Positions 1 through 8,152 are shown, numbered from the stretch's first letter. The stretch is DNA of 64,000 nt from Bacteroidetes bacterium UBA2322 (GCA_002345145.1 DDVC01000073.1:39680-103679); one strand, 5' to 3'. Notes: generated by a model not told the origin, from the sequence alone. A program made the numbers and translations.

Positions 1-39
1 GAACGGGGTTTTGAAGAATATATTAGGTACAAATGATTT

Positions 40-504
40 TTAATTAGCCGGATGACCTTTGTCTGGTCGAGTCCATACGGTAGTGCGCCCCAGCATAGAA
101 AACCCGATGTAACCCCTTATAGAAAGTGAGCCATCGGCATTGAGCCACATTTTACAACTATACGTTTTACCCGATTTGGGGTCATAAATGGTGCCGTTTT
201 GCCATTGTTTGCTACCGCTGTCGTAGGAAAACTTTTGTAAAATTTCTTTACCCAGCAGTTTGTCATTTTTTCGGGCAGCATCGGGATTTTTTTCGTCTAA
301 GGTATTGGGTCCTTTTTTGAGCCAAACTAATTTACCGTAGTAATTGTTGCCTTTTTTAAATACCTCTACTGCGCCGTCTTTTTCTTCATTTAGCCATTTA
401 CCCAGCACCACATCGGCGGTGTTAGGGGTAAAAGCATAATTTACGGCTGCCAGCAATAACACGGCTATAAACAAAAACGAGAAAAGGGGAAATGTTTTTT
501 TCAT
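40..504 (-). CDS. DUF2147 family secreted protein
   Basis: A 154-residue protein with an N-terminal signal peptide (hydrophobic stretch at residues 5-25). The mature part matches the DUF2147 pattern: an opening GKW segment near residue 35, a central GTIYDP segment, then a repeated YSCKMWL/IRGYIG core and a closing TVWTRP. Members of this family are exported small beta-rich proteins of unknown biochemical role, frequent in Bacteroidota and Proteobacteria. It lies downstream of the oxidase accessory genes on the same strand but about 100 bp away, so co-transcription is uncertain. Family assignment is from recognised motifs; the function is not known. Confidence 0.85.
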   Translation of the reverse strand: MKKTFPLFSFLFIAVLLLAAVNYAFTPNTADVVLGKWLNEEKDGAVEVFKKGNNYYGKLVWLKKGPNTLDEKNPDAARKNDKLLGKEILQKFSYDSGSKQWQNGTIYDPKSGKTYSCKMWLNADGSLSIRGYIGFSMLGRTTVWTRPDKGHPAN

Positions 505-611
505 GCAGTAACAAGTTTATCGTTAGGTTAAATAATTTGAGGCAACAGCATTAACACCCACAAAACGATTTTGTTTGCTTTTTATTTTATTTTACCCGCA
601 CAACCCCTTTG

Positions 612-1313
612 TTAGTGGCACTTTACTTTTTCGGTAGGATTTTTACCCATTTTGGGGCTAAGGTAGGGTATGCCCAAGTTTAAACCGCGCAAAATAAACA
701 AAGCGGCAAAAAATATCATAATAACCGGCAAGGCAGATTGAATTTTACGGCGCACTGGCAAGCTCATTAAATTGCCGGCAAGCGATACCGACAGCATTAC
801 GGGTATAGTACCCAAACCAAACAAAGCCATAAACAAAGCTCCTTGCAGTATGCCCGATGTAGTGAGCGCACCGGCAAGTCCTATGTAAACAAATCCACAG
901 GGTAAAAAACCATTTAATACGCCTATACCCAGCATAGTTGCCATGCCATTTTGCCTGAGCAGCCTTGCCAATTGGGTGTTTACCCAGCCACTAAAACGCC
1001 GTATAAAACCTACTTTTTGTACCCATTTGTCAATGTTTATAGTAAACACCGCCATTAGTAGCAGCATAATGCCCAATGCAATAGACAACCCCTGCTGATA
1101 ACCCGATAAGGCTATGCCCTTGCCCACTATGCCCAACAATGCGCCCAAAAAACTGTAAGTAAGCGCACGCCCAAAGTTGTACAGCAGCACATTGGCTATG
1201 GTGGTAAATTTTGATTCGGTGCGAAAAGGCAATGCCAGCGCAATAGGTCCACACATGCCTATGCAGTGGAAACTACCCAAAAGCCCGATGGTAAAAGCCG
1301 TCCAAAGAAACAT
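612..1313 (-). CDS. SafE/TauE-like membrane protein of the cbb3 locus
   Basis: A 233-residue polytopic membrane protein with about six hydrophobic segments. It begins with the GSFHCIGMCGP signature near residues 14-23, typical of the sulfite-exporter TauE/SafE-like (also HupE/UreJ-like) proteins found next to ccoG/ccoH in Bacteroidota. A second similar motif, GFLPCGFVYIG, sits near residues 134-144, as expected for an internally duplicated transporter. Its Cys/Met pairs and its position at the end of the ccoGH group suggest a part in metal (copper) supply or maturation of the cbb3 oxidase; this is inference. Start at the ATG ending at 1313. The 117-bp gap to ccoH holds a degenerate 7-bp repeat array. 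Confidence 0.85.
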   Translation of the reverse strand: MFLWTAFTIGLLGSFHCIGMCGPIALALPFRTESKFTTIANVLLYNFGRALTYSFLGALLGIVGKGIALSGYQQGLSIALGIMLLLMAVFTINIDKWVQKVGFIRRFSGWVNTQLARLLRQNGMATMLGIGVLNGFLPCGFVYIGLAGALTTSGILQGALFMALFGLGTIPVMLSVSLAGNLMSLPVRRKIQSALPVIMIFFAALFILRGLNLGIPYLSPKMGKNPTEKVKCH

Positions 1314-1348
1314 GTATAATTATTATTTATTAATTATTTATTTTCAAA

Positions 1349-1425
1349 TTACGAGTTACGAATACCATATACCGATTACCAGCTACTAAATACTGACTAC
1401 CATATACTATCTACCAAAACTACCC
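1349..1425. repeat. Degenerate heptanucleotide array
   Basis: Eleven consecutive 7-bp units can be read without a break from 1349: TTACGAG, TTACGAA, TACCATA, TACCGAT, TACCAGC, TACTAAA, TACTGAC, TACCATA, TACTATC, TACCAAA, ACTACCC. The TAC triplet recurs every 7 bp while the other four positions drift. It lies in the gap between the SafE-like gene and ccoH. It resembles in style the short tandemly repeated heptamers of filamentous cyanobacteria; its function is unknown. Confidence 0.8.
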
Positions 1426-1430
1426 ACCAC

Positions 1431-1883
1431 CTATTCCACAAAAACGGTATGTTCGGTATAAAAAGGCGTTTTACCTATGTTCCAGTCAATTTTTACGCGC
1501 CATAAACCGGCTTTCATTTTATCGGTTGAAATGGTTTGGGTATTGGCGATATCGGGTTCAATAGATGCCGAAAAATCGAGGCTCTGTTCCGAAGGGCGGT
1601 AAAAATTAAGCGTTCCCCTTACCGGTTCAGTTCCCGATGTTGAAACAGGGTAGTGAAAAGTAAGTTGATTTTGTGGGGCATTATACTGCATAATAATATC
1701 TTGCCCCAATTGTTTTACGTTGCGCTGTTTTTGTATTTCTTGCTCGTAGAGCAAGTCTTTTTGGTAATAATCTTCGGCAATGAGACCTATATCTTCTCTT
1801 ACCGAAAGGTAAACCATAAAAAGCATAAAAACAACAAAAGAGCAGTATAAAATGGCAATACGCCAGCCCCAGGATATATTCAT
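1431..1883 (-). CDS. ccoH: FixH/CcoH family oxidase assembly protein
   Basis: A 150-residue protein with one N-terminal membrane anchor (residues 8-27) and a periplasmic domain ending in GLWRVKIDWNIG...YTEHTVFVE, the usual FixH tail. FixH/CcoH takes part in assembly or stability of cbb3 oxidase. It follows ccoG by about 80 bp on the same strand and precedes the SafE-like gene, the usual ccoG-ccoH-SafE order of Bacteroidota. The ATG ending at 1883 gives a normal N-in anchor. Identification is strong from context and moderately strong from sequence. Confidence 0.88.
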   Translation of the reverse strand: MNISWGWRIAILYCSFVVFMLFMVYLSVREDIGLIAEDYYQKDLLYEQEIQKQRNVKQLGQDIIMQYNAPQNQLTFHYPVSTSGTEPVRGTLNFYRPSEQSLDFSASIEPDIANTQTISTDKMKAGLWRVKIDWNIGKTPFYTEHTVFVE

Positions 1884-1962
1884 GTGATTAAAACGTAAGA
1901 GTTAAAAAAAAGAGAAAGCATCGGCAGCAGTTGGCAAAACTCACTGCCAATGCCTGTAGGGG

Positions 1963-3507
1963 TTATTTTATAACAAATGGCCCGATGAAATTGGTTTTAA
2001 TGCGGTCAACTTTTTTGTTGTTGGCATATACTTCTACCACTACCGGGGTGTTTCGTTTGCTAAGGTTAGCTTTTGGCAGGTCTATAAACAACACGTGGTC
2101 ATTTGTACTTTGTTTGGGCAGGTTAAATACAGCGGCAGCGGTAGCGCCGGCATTAGCATCAGAGGCGCTGCCTTGGTTAATACCCACAGCACGTAATTTA
2201 GCGCCATCGGGTTCTACTATTTTTACCTCTACCGGCAGCTCATTAACCGTTTTATTTACCAATTGCAGGTTATACATGTTGCTTATGGTAGTTTCGTTTA
2301 CCTCCTGAAACAAGGAGCCGGCAGTACGAAGCAGGGTAGCCTCTACATCGCCGCGGCTAAGCAGCAAATAACCCACCAAAACCACCATTAAGGTAAGCAC
2401 ACCACTGTAAGCAGCAATACGCGGCGTTACATGAAATTTCACCTTGTTTACAATGCCATTGTAAGAGGCATACCGTATAAGTCCTGTTGGGCGGTTTACC
2501 TTTTCCATAATAGAGTCGCAGGCATCAATGCAGGCAGTACAATTGATACACTCCAATTGTGTGCCATTTCTGATATCTATACCGGTGGGGCAAACGCGCA
2601 CACATAAACCGCAGTCAATACAATCGCCCAATTGCGGCTCTGCAATGGCTACGTTGCCATCATTAGCTATAGCAATGGCAGTTTCGGCAGGGGCAGTTGT
2701 TTTTTGGGGAGCCGTTTGTTTTTTGATTTTACCTCTGGGTTCGCCTCGTACAAAATCATAAGCCACTACTATGGAGTCTTTATCTAAGAGTACGCCTTGC
2801 AGCCTACCATAAGGACAAACTACCAAACAAACCTGCTCGCGGAGGTAGGTAAATACAAAGAAAAACACACCCGAAAAGATGAGCATACCCATAAAACCGG
2901 CAAGATGTTCAGAAGGTGGGGAGGTGATAATGTCCGTCAGTTTGTCTATCCCGATGATATAGGCTAAAAAAGTGTTGCCTATTAAAAAGGAAATGGCATA
3001 AAAAATAGATAGTTTAGCCGCTTTTTTTCTGATTTTTTCACCGTTCCAAGGCAAGGCGTTCAGTTTTTTCTGCTCATTGGCATCACCTTCAATCCAGTAC
3101 TCAATTTTGCGGAAAATCATTTCCATAAAAATGGTTTGGGGGCAAGCCCAGCCACAAAACAAACGCCCAAATGCTACGGTAAACAGCACAATAAAAAGCA
3201 TGAGCGTGAGCATTGTTAGCCCAAACAGGTGGAAATCTTGCGGAAAAAACGTAAGCCCGAAGATGATAAATTTGCGCTCTAATATGTTAAAGAGCAAAAG
3301 TGGTTCGCCGTTTACCTTAATAAATGGCAACCCAAACAGCAACCCCAGCAGCAAAAAACTGACATAAGTACGCCATTTGTAGAAAAAGCCGGTTTGTTTT
3401 TTAGGGTATATCCAAACTCGCTTACCTTTTTGGTCAATGGTACTGACCGAGTCTCTGAATGACTCATCTACGTGTTCGTAGAGAGCTTTTTCGTCAATTT
3501 CGTTCAT
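1963..3507 (-). CDS. ccoG: CcoG (RdxA/FixG) cbb3 oxidase accessory ferredoxin-type protein
   Basis: A 514-residue membrane iron-sulfur protein. Visible features: a first transmembrane helix near residue 48, the FCGWACPQTIFMEM motif, CLVVCPYGR, and two ferredoxin-type clusters (CIDCGLCVRVCP and CINCTACIDAC), followed by a transmembrane helix and an Ig-like C-terminal FixG domain. CcoG is a copper(II) reductase that delivers Cu(I) for haem-copper oxidase assembly in proteobacterial homologues. It heads a ccoG-ccoH-SafE group separated from ccoP by a clear terminator hairpin, so it probably has its own promoter. Confidence 0.95.
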   Translation of the reverse strand: MNEIDEKALYEHVDESFRDSVSTIDQKGKRVWIYPKKQTGFFYKWRTYVSFLLLGLLFGLPFIKVNGEPLLLFNILERKFIIFGLTFFPQDFHLFGLTMLTLMLFIVLFTVAFGRLFCGWACPQTIFMEMIFRKIEYWIEGDANEQKKLNALPWNGEKIRKKAAKLSIFYAISFLIGNTFLAYIIGIDKLTDIITSPPSEHLAGFMGMLIFSGVFFFVFTYLREQVCLVVCPYGRLQGVLLDKDSIVVAYDFVRGEPRGKIKKQTAPQKTTAPAETAIAIANDGNVAIAEPQLGDCIDCGLCVRVCPTGIDIRNGTQLECINCTACIDACDSIMEKVNRPTGLIRYASYNGIVNKVKFHVTPRIAAYSGVLTLMVVLVGYLLLSRGDVEATLLRTAGSLFQEVNETTISNMYNLQLVNKTVNELPVEVKIVEPDGAKLRAVGINQGSASDANAGATAAAVFNLPKQSTNDHVLFIDLPKANLSKRNTPVVVEVYANNKKVDRIKTNFIGPFVIK

Positions 3508-3576
3508 AATGAACTCAATTTTGTTGGAATAAAGTAATGTTTTGGGGTGGTAAGTCGGTTAGTTTTGTTGTTGTAT

Positions 3577-3605
3577 AAAAAAGGTAGCCATTTTTCAGGC
3601 TACCT
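3577..3605 (-). terminator. Intrinsic terminator after ccoP
   Basis: Perfect 8-bp stem: AGGTAGCC at 3582-3589 pairs with GGCTACCT at 3598-3605 around an 8-nt loop. Read on the minus strand the stem is followed by six T residues (complement of 3577-3582). It lies about 107 bp past the ccoP stop and before ccoG, so it should end the ccoSNOQP transcript. Confidence 0.8.
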
Positions 3606-3711
3606 AAGTATAAGGGGGAAAATAATCCCACACTCACTACCTGAACTATTTTTGGAATAAAATATAAAAAGCAATGTTAAATAACCCTTAAAGTACCGTA
3701 GTCTGTCTTTT

Positions 3712-4707
3712 TTAGTTGCCCTTAGGCTGTTGTGTGGCAGAGGTATCGGCAGGAGCGGTTTTTGTGGTATCGGTAGCGGCAGGCGCATTACCGGCAGCAG
3801 CATTGGCAGGCTGATACAATTGCCCTTCTTGCTGTTTGGCATTGGGCGGATTGGTGCCTCGTAAGGTTTCTAAATAACTGGCTACTTCCTGCATTTTTTG
3901 GGGTTTGAGCATGGTTTTCCATGCAATCATACCTTTTGCTACTACCCCATTAGCAATGGTGTTGTAAATACTGGCAAAATCTCCGCCATGAATCCAATAA
4001 CTATCGGTAAGGTTAGGACCTACGCCGCCTTCGCCGGCAGCGCCATGGCAACTGGCACAGTTGGCAGCATAAATGCTTTTACCACTTGCAATACTCCCCC
4101 CATCGGTAAGAGGCGCTAACTTAGAAAGGTCAAAACCTTGTCCTTTTGCTTCTAAGGCTTTTTGATGGGCAATTTGGGCTATGCGGGCTTCTTCTACTTC
4201 GTTGTTATATTCGGCAGCCTGCGAAGGACCAGTTCCTAATACGTGGTAGTGTAGCAGGTAAACCACGCTAAAGAAAATGGTAACATAAAACATATATACC
4301 CACCAAGGCGGCAAACTGTTATCCAATTCTTTAATGCCGTCATAGTCATGGTCAAGTAGTACATCTTTTTCGCGCTCAACCGGTACGGCATCGGTAAGAG
4401 CGTGCATCATGTTTTGCCACCACGTTTTTTGGTTGGCAGCCATTTTTTCCTCTACTGCGCCAATGTCTATGCCTTTTTCGGCAAAGTACATTTTGTGCAA
4501 CTCCCCGCTGAGCAGTTTAATAATGCGGTAAAGGGTAAACATGACCAGCAAAATAGCCGCACCAGCCACTAAAAGAATAACCAAAGCTATCTTTTCGGCG
4601 CTCAACATAGCGGGCGCTGCCGTTGCTGCTGTATCTTGAGCCCAAGCAGGCATGCCTGCCCCTATAACTGCAAACAGTAAAAACAGAATATGATTGATGT
4701 GTTTCAT
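3712..4707 (-). CDS. ccoP: CcoP-like cbb3 oxidase subunit III (mono-haem)
   Basis: A 331-residue protein with a signal-like N-terminus, a helix near 40-62 ending in a LLSGELHK segment, a second helix in the CcoP N-terminal domain (PPWWVYMFYVTIFFSVVYL) and a cytochrome c domain with a single CASCHGA haem site near residue 217 and a distal Met (KGMIAWK). The last 40 residues are Ala/Thr/Pro-rich. Classical CcoP has two haem c sites; only one CXXCH is present here. CcoP passes electrons from periplasmic donors to CcoO and the catalytic CcoN. It is last in the structural gene group and is followed by a terminator. Confidence 0.92.
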   Translation of the reverse strand: MKHINHILFLLFAVIGAGMPAWAQDTAATAAPAMLSAEKIALVILLVAGAAILLVMFTLYRIIKLLSGELHKMYFAEKGIDIGAVEEKMAANQKTWWQNMMHALTDAVPVEREKDVLLDHDYDGIKELDNSLPPWWVYMFYVTIFFSVVYLLHYHVLGTGPSQAAEYNNEVEEARIAQIAHQKALEAKGQGFDLSKLAPLTDGGSIASGKSIYAANCASCHGAAGEGGVGPNLTDSYWIHGGDFASIYNTIANGVVAKGMIAWKTMLKPQKMQEVASYLETLRGTNPPNAKQQEGQLYQPANAAAGNAPAATDTTKTAPADTSATQQPKGN

Positions 4708-4749
4708 TGTGTTAATGGTTGGTTAAATTGTAAAGTTCCTTAATTGCTT

Positions 4750-4971
4750 TTAGGCGTTTTTTCGGTTTGCTTGTTTTCTGAGCTCGCCACTCAGCGTGGT
4801 AACTGCTTTTAATACAATGTAAACGGCTGCAATAACTACAATACCTGTAACAATGGTGAGTAGCAATAACATGTTTTCTTGGGTTGCAGCTCCTTGTGCA
4901 GCATCTTGTGCCAACAAAGGCAGCGTAAGAAAAAGCGCTAATATGCCGGTTAAAATTTTATGGTGGTTCAT
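4750..4971 (-). CDS. Small membrane protein resembling the CcoP N-terminus
   Basis: A 73-residue protein with a cleavable-looking signal (residues 5-22, ending LLAQD), one transmembrane segment (about 36-58) and a basic tail. Its TM-plus-tail pattern, ending TTLSGELRKQ, matches the first 80 residues of the adjacent CcoP (KLLSGELHKM), including signal, linker length and the LSGEL motif. It looks like a paralogue of the CcoP N-terminal part without the rest of the subunit. It lies between the ccoQ-like gene and ccoP with about 40-bp gaps, so it is expected to be co-transcribed. A role as an extra small oxidase subunit is inference. Confidence 0.75.
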   Translation of the reverse strand: MNHHKILTGILALFLTLPLLAQDAAQGAATQENMLLLLTIVTGIVVIAAVYIVLKAVTTLSGELRKQANRKNA

Positions 4972-5011
4972 GATTGTTAGTACTTAAAAAGGTGAGAGAA
5001 ACGAAAAATAT

Positions 5012-5206
5012 CTATGACTGTTCGGGAGAGTCGGAAACAGCAGGTACACCGTCGTTTAAAGGTAAATCAGACATGTGCTGAATGTAACTGTCGTTTCTTT
5101 TTTTAATCCAAATAGCCATCAGTACAAAGAAAGTAATAAATACAATCAAGGCAAAAACAGCTAACGGAGCTACACTTTCAAGTGATTGAAGTATTTGCTT
5201 GTACAT
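5012..5206 (-). CDS. ccoQ: CcoQ-like small cbb3 oxidase subunit
   Basis: A 64-residue protein with one transmembrane helix (about residues 13-34) followed by a charged WIKKRNDSY segment, the general build of CcoQ/FixQ. A longer reading from 5320 is possible, but the extra codons run through a strong hairpin at 5254-5311, so the ATG ending at 5206 is preferred. CcoQ stabilises the oxidase and the CcoP interaction in other bacteria. It sits between ccoNO and the CcoP-like genes, the usual place. Confidence 0.75.
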   Translation of the reverse strand: MYKQILQSLESVAPLAVFALIVFITFFVLMAIWIKKRNDSYIQHMSDLPLNDGVPAVSDSPEQS

Positions 5207-5253
5207 AAACGTTTGTTTTAAAGTTGGGCAGGGTGCAATGATGAAAACAGATA

Positions 5254-5311
5254 AGTAACGGGTTTTTCCTTTTCTCTTTTGTAAAGAGTTTGAAGAAACA
5301 AACCCGTTACT
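5254..5311 (-). promoter_or_regulatory. Long intercistronic hairpin between ccoNO and ccoQ
   Basis: A perfect 12-bp outer stem (AGTAACGGGTTT at 5254-5265 with AAACCCGTTACT at 5300-5311) encloses an inner 6-bp stem (CTCTTT 5274-5279 with AAAGAG 5283-5288). There is no long T-run on the minus strand after it. It lies in the ccoNO-ccoQ gap inside what looks like one operon, so it may act as a processing, stability or partial attenuation site. Confidence 0.65.
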
Positions 5312-5369
5312 GTTATACACACATCACACTCCACATTATTGTACTATGGTTGTTAAACGTTTAGTTAAA

Positions 5370-7553
5370 TTAAGGTTGGGGAGAACCTGCATTACCGGTG
5401 TTGCCGCCGGCATTATTCTGCCCTGTTTGGGTTTCGTCTTTTACCTTAATATCAGTACCCATGCGTTGCAAGTAAGCTATTAAAGCTATGATTTCTTTAT
5501 TGCTGGGCGTTTCAATTTTGTTAGCCTTTAGGTCGGCAGCTATTTGGTCGGCTTGTTTTTGCAAATCGGTAACAGCTATTTGGTCATAACCTTCGCTGTA
5601 AGGAACGCCCAAGAGTTGCATAACTCGTATTTTTTTAGGAGTGAGCGATACATCAAGGTCGTTATCAAGCAGCCACGGATACGCAGGCATGAGTGAACCG
5701 GGCGACATGCTTTGGGGCTCATACATGTGGTTGTAATGCCAAGCATTGGGATACTTGCCGCCTATGCGATGCAAATCGGGACCGGTACGCTTAGAACCCC
5801 ACTGGAACGGGTGGTCATATACAAACTCGCCCGATTTAGAGTACTCGCCATATCTTTCGGTTTCGGAACGGAACGGACGAATCATTTGCGAGTGGCAGGT
5901 ATAACAACCCTCGCGCACATAAATATCGCGTCCTTCTAATTCAAGCGGCGTATAGGGTTTTACCGATGCAATGGTAGGAATGTTTGATTTAATCATAAAC
6001 ATAGGCACCATTTCAATAATGCCGCCAATGGCTACCATAATTAAGCTAAGCACCAGCATTTGTATAGGGCGACGTTCAATCCAGCGGTGCCAGTGTCCTG
6101 TAGGTACTACTTCGTTTTTATCTAAGGCGGGCGCTTCGGCAGCTTCATTGGCAATAAAACTGCCGGCAGCTACCGTTTTATACATATTGTAAGCCATAAT
6201 AAGTACGCCTACAAGGTAAATGCCGCCGCCAAATGAACGCATGGCATACATAGGCACAATTTGGATTACGGTTTCAAGAAAGTTGGGGTAAAGCAGCGTA
6301 CCTTCGGCGGTAAACTGTTTCCACATAAGGCTTTGGGTAAAACCCGCCCAATACATGGGAACGGCATAAAAAATGATGCCTAAGGTGCCAATCCAAAAGT
6401 GAATGTTTGCCAACTTTTGGGAGTAAAGTTTGGTGTTGAACATTTTTGGGAACAGCCAGTAAAACATACCAAAGGTAAGGAAACCGTTCCAACCCAGTGC
6501 GCCTACGTGTACGTGTGCAATAGTCCAGTCAGTAAAATGGCTGATGGCATTTACATTTTTGAGCGACAGCATCGGGCCTTCAAAGGTGGACATACCATAA
6601 GCGGTAATGGCTACCACAAAAAATTTAAGCACCGGCTCGTTGCGCACCCTATCCCAAGCGCCGCGCAGGGTAAGCAAACCATTTATCATACCCCCCCAAG
6701 ATGGGGCAATAAGCATTACCGAGAATACGGTACCCAAAGACTGTGCCCAATCGGGTAAAGAGCTATAGAGCAAGTGGTGCGGTCCAGCCCAAATATATAT
6801 AAAAATCAATGCCCAAAAGTGAATGATAGATAACCGATAGGAGTAAACCGGACGGTTGATGGCTTTGGGCACAAAGTAGTACATTAGCCCCAGATAAGGT
6901 GTGGTAAGAAAAAATGCTACGGCATTATGCCCATACCACCACTGTACCAACGCATCTTGTACGCCGGCGTAAATGGGATAACTTTTTAGGAATGAAACCG
7001 GAATGGCAAGGCTGTTTACTATATGTAACATAGCAACCGTAATCCATGTGGCTATAAAAAACCAAATGGCTACATACAAGTGCCTCTCGCGGCGTTTTAA
7101 TATAGTACCTATCATATTTACCCCAAAAATAACCCACACAAGGGCAATGGCAATATCAATAGGCCACTCTAACTCGGCGTATTCTTTACTTACCGTATAA
7201 CCCAAAGCAAGCGTTACTGCGGCAGCCACAATAATTAACTGCCAACCCCAAAAGTGGATTTTAGAGAGTGTATCGCTAAAAATTCGGGTTTTGAGCAGTC
7301 GTTGTAAAGAATAATATACGCCGGCAAAAATACCGTTACCTACAAATGCAAATATCACCGCATTGGTGTGAATGGGGCGAATGTGACTAAATGTAAGTAA
7401 ATGCGTATAATTGCTGAAATTCAGCGCCGGGATAATCATCTGCAAGGTAAGCAGAAACCCGACTGTCATGCCTATTATGCCCCAAAACATGGTGGCATAC
7501 GCAAAGTTGCGGACATGCACATTGTCGTAATGAAATTGTTCAATTTGACCCAT
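5370..7553 (-). CDS. ccoN: cbb3 cytochrome c oxidase fused subunits I and II (CcoNO)
   Basis: A 727-residue fusion. Residues 1-470 form the 12-helix haem-copper oxidase subunit I with His motifs including HIRPIHTNAV, WWYGHNAVAF, AGPHHLLYSS and AHVHVGALGW, the haem and CuB ligands. Residues about 500-710 form CcoO: a membrane anchor, then a cytochrome c domain with REGCYTCHSQMIRPF. A Gly/Asn-rich tail closes the protein. CcoN-CcoO fusion is usual in Bacteroidota. It is the catalytic core of a high-affinity terminal oxidase that reduces O2 to water and pumps protons under low oxygen. Confidence 0.97.
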   Translation of the reverse strand: MGQIEQFHYDNVHVRNFAYATMFWGIIGMTVGFLLTLQMIIPALNFSNYTHLLTFSHIRPIHTNAVIFAFVGNGIFAGVYYSLQRLLKTRIFSDTLSKIHFWGWQLIIVAAAVTLALGYTVSKEYAELEWPIDIAIALVWVIFGVNMIGTILKRRERHLYVAIWFFIATWITVAMLHIVNSLAIPVSFLKSYPIYAGVQDALVQWWYGHNAVAFFLTTPYLGLMYYFVPKAINRPVYSYRLSIIHFWALIFIYIWAGPHHLLYSSLPDWAQSLGTVFSVMLIAPSWGGMINGLLTLRGAWDRVRNEPVLKFFVVAITAYGMSTFEGPMLSLKNVNAISHFTDWTIAHVHVGALGWNGFLTFGMFYWLFPKMFNTKLYSQKLANIHFWIGTLGIIFYAVPMYWAGFTQSLMWKQFTAEGTLLYPNFLETVIQIVPMYAMRSFGGGIYLVGVLIMAYNMYKTVAAGSFIANEAAEAPALDKNEVVPTGHWHRWIERRPIQMLVLSLIMVAIGGIIEMVPMFMIKSNIPTIASVKPYTPLELEGRDIYVREGCYTCHSQMIRPFRSETERYGEYSKSGEFVYDHPFQWGSKRTGPDLHRIGGKYPNAWHYNHMYEPQSMSPGSLMPAYPWLLDNDLDVSLTPKKIRVMQLLGVPYSEGYDQIAVTDLQKQADQIAADLKANKIETPSNKEIIALIAYLQRMGTDIKVKDETQTGQNNAGGNTGNAGSPQP

Positions 7554-7601
7554 AATTCAACTCGTTGGTTGTGAGTTACTAAATATGTAATGGTGCGTAA
7601 G

Positions 7602-7775
7602 TTATGGTTTGGTTTTTTCGTTTTTCTCTTTTTTAGTTCCGTCATCAAAAAGCATGCGCACCGAAGGGGTGTAATCGTCATCGTACTGCCCATTGCGCAC
7701 TGCCCAAATAAAAGCGCCCAAAAAACAAGCCGCCACTACAATACTGGCAATGATTAAGAAAAAAATGGCGCTCAT
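7602..7775 (-). CDS. ccoS: CcoS cbb3 oxidase maturation protein
   Basis: A 57-residue protein read by hand from the ATG ending at 7775 to the TAA at 7602. It starts MSAIFFLIIAS, has one helix (3-24), then FIWAVRNGQYDDDYTP, the CcoS signature segment, and a charged Lys/Glu-rich tail. CcoS is needed for haem b and CuB insertion into CcoN in proteobacteria. It directly precedes ccoNO (48-bp gap) and is first in the operon. The copper ATPase ccoI that is often adjacent is not in the window. Confidence 0.92.
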   Translation of the reverse strand: MSAIFFLIIASIVVAACFLGAFIWAVRNGQYDDDYTPSVRMLFDDGTKKEKNEKTKP

Positions 7776-7804
7776 GTGTTTGCTTTTAAATTAAAATAAC
7801 GGTG

Positions 7805-7847
7805 CAAAGTTATTGGGGTTGGTTTGATTGGTAAATGACTTTTGTCA
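7805..7847 (-). promoter_or_regulatory. cco operon promoter with FNR/CRP-like operator
   Basis: Read on the minus strand: a -7 element TAACTTTG (7805-7812), a 19-nt spacer, a -33 element TTTA (7832-7835; consensus TTTG), and directly upstream the dyad TGAC-N4-GTCA at 7836-7847. The dyad centre lies about 41-42 nt before the expected start site, the class II position for FNR/CRP activators. Half-site spacing fits FNR (TTGAT-N4-ATCAA) with one changed base. The ccoS start is about 30 nt further on. Inferred: oxygen-responsive control. Confidence 0.6.
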
Positions 7848-8082
7848 CTTTGGCTGTTTATTTTCTCAAAAAAGTGAAAAAATGTTAAAAAAGGGGGCTG
7901 TTGTTTACCAAGCCAATGAAAAAACATAAAATTTACATGCTTTATCTGACTTCCCTATATGCAGGTATTTTGTTAAACGTTAATCGTAAGGTATGTAGGC
8001 GCTAAACACTGTTGTTTTTTTGGGTAATTTGGAAGCGCTAAAGCAGTTGCTTATGGTTCGTATTGGGGTATAGCTCAGAGCT

Positions 8083-8122
8083 AAAAAAGCGCAACTCTCC
8101 TTTGCAGAAAGTTGCGCTTTTT
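8083..8122 (-). terminator. Terminator after acyl-CoA dehydrogenase
   Basis: Perfect 13-bp arms: AAAAAGCGCAACT (8084-8096) and AGTTGCGCTTTTT (8110-8122). Five A and five T at the ends make it bidirectional in form; on the minus strand it follows the acyl-CoA dehydrogenase stop. The rest of the 7776-8152 gap holds the cco promoter, a palindrome TAGCTCAGAGCTA at 8071-8083, and nothing else I recognise. Confidence 0.8.
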
Positions 8123-8152
8123 ATGATTCAGGCTTTAACAGCCATGGTGTTC

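Noticed and set aside
5207..5320. Longer N-terminus for the CcoQ-like protein
   Set aside because: The extra codons run through the perfect hairpin at 5254-5311 and do not resemble CcoQ; the ATG at 5206 gives the normal short subunit.
8071..8083. Palindrome TAGCTCAGAGCTA as an operator
   Set aside because: It lies directly beside a terminator and far from any promoter; more likely part of the terminator region or chance.
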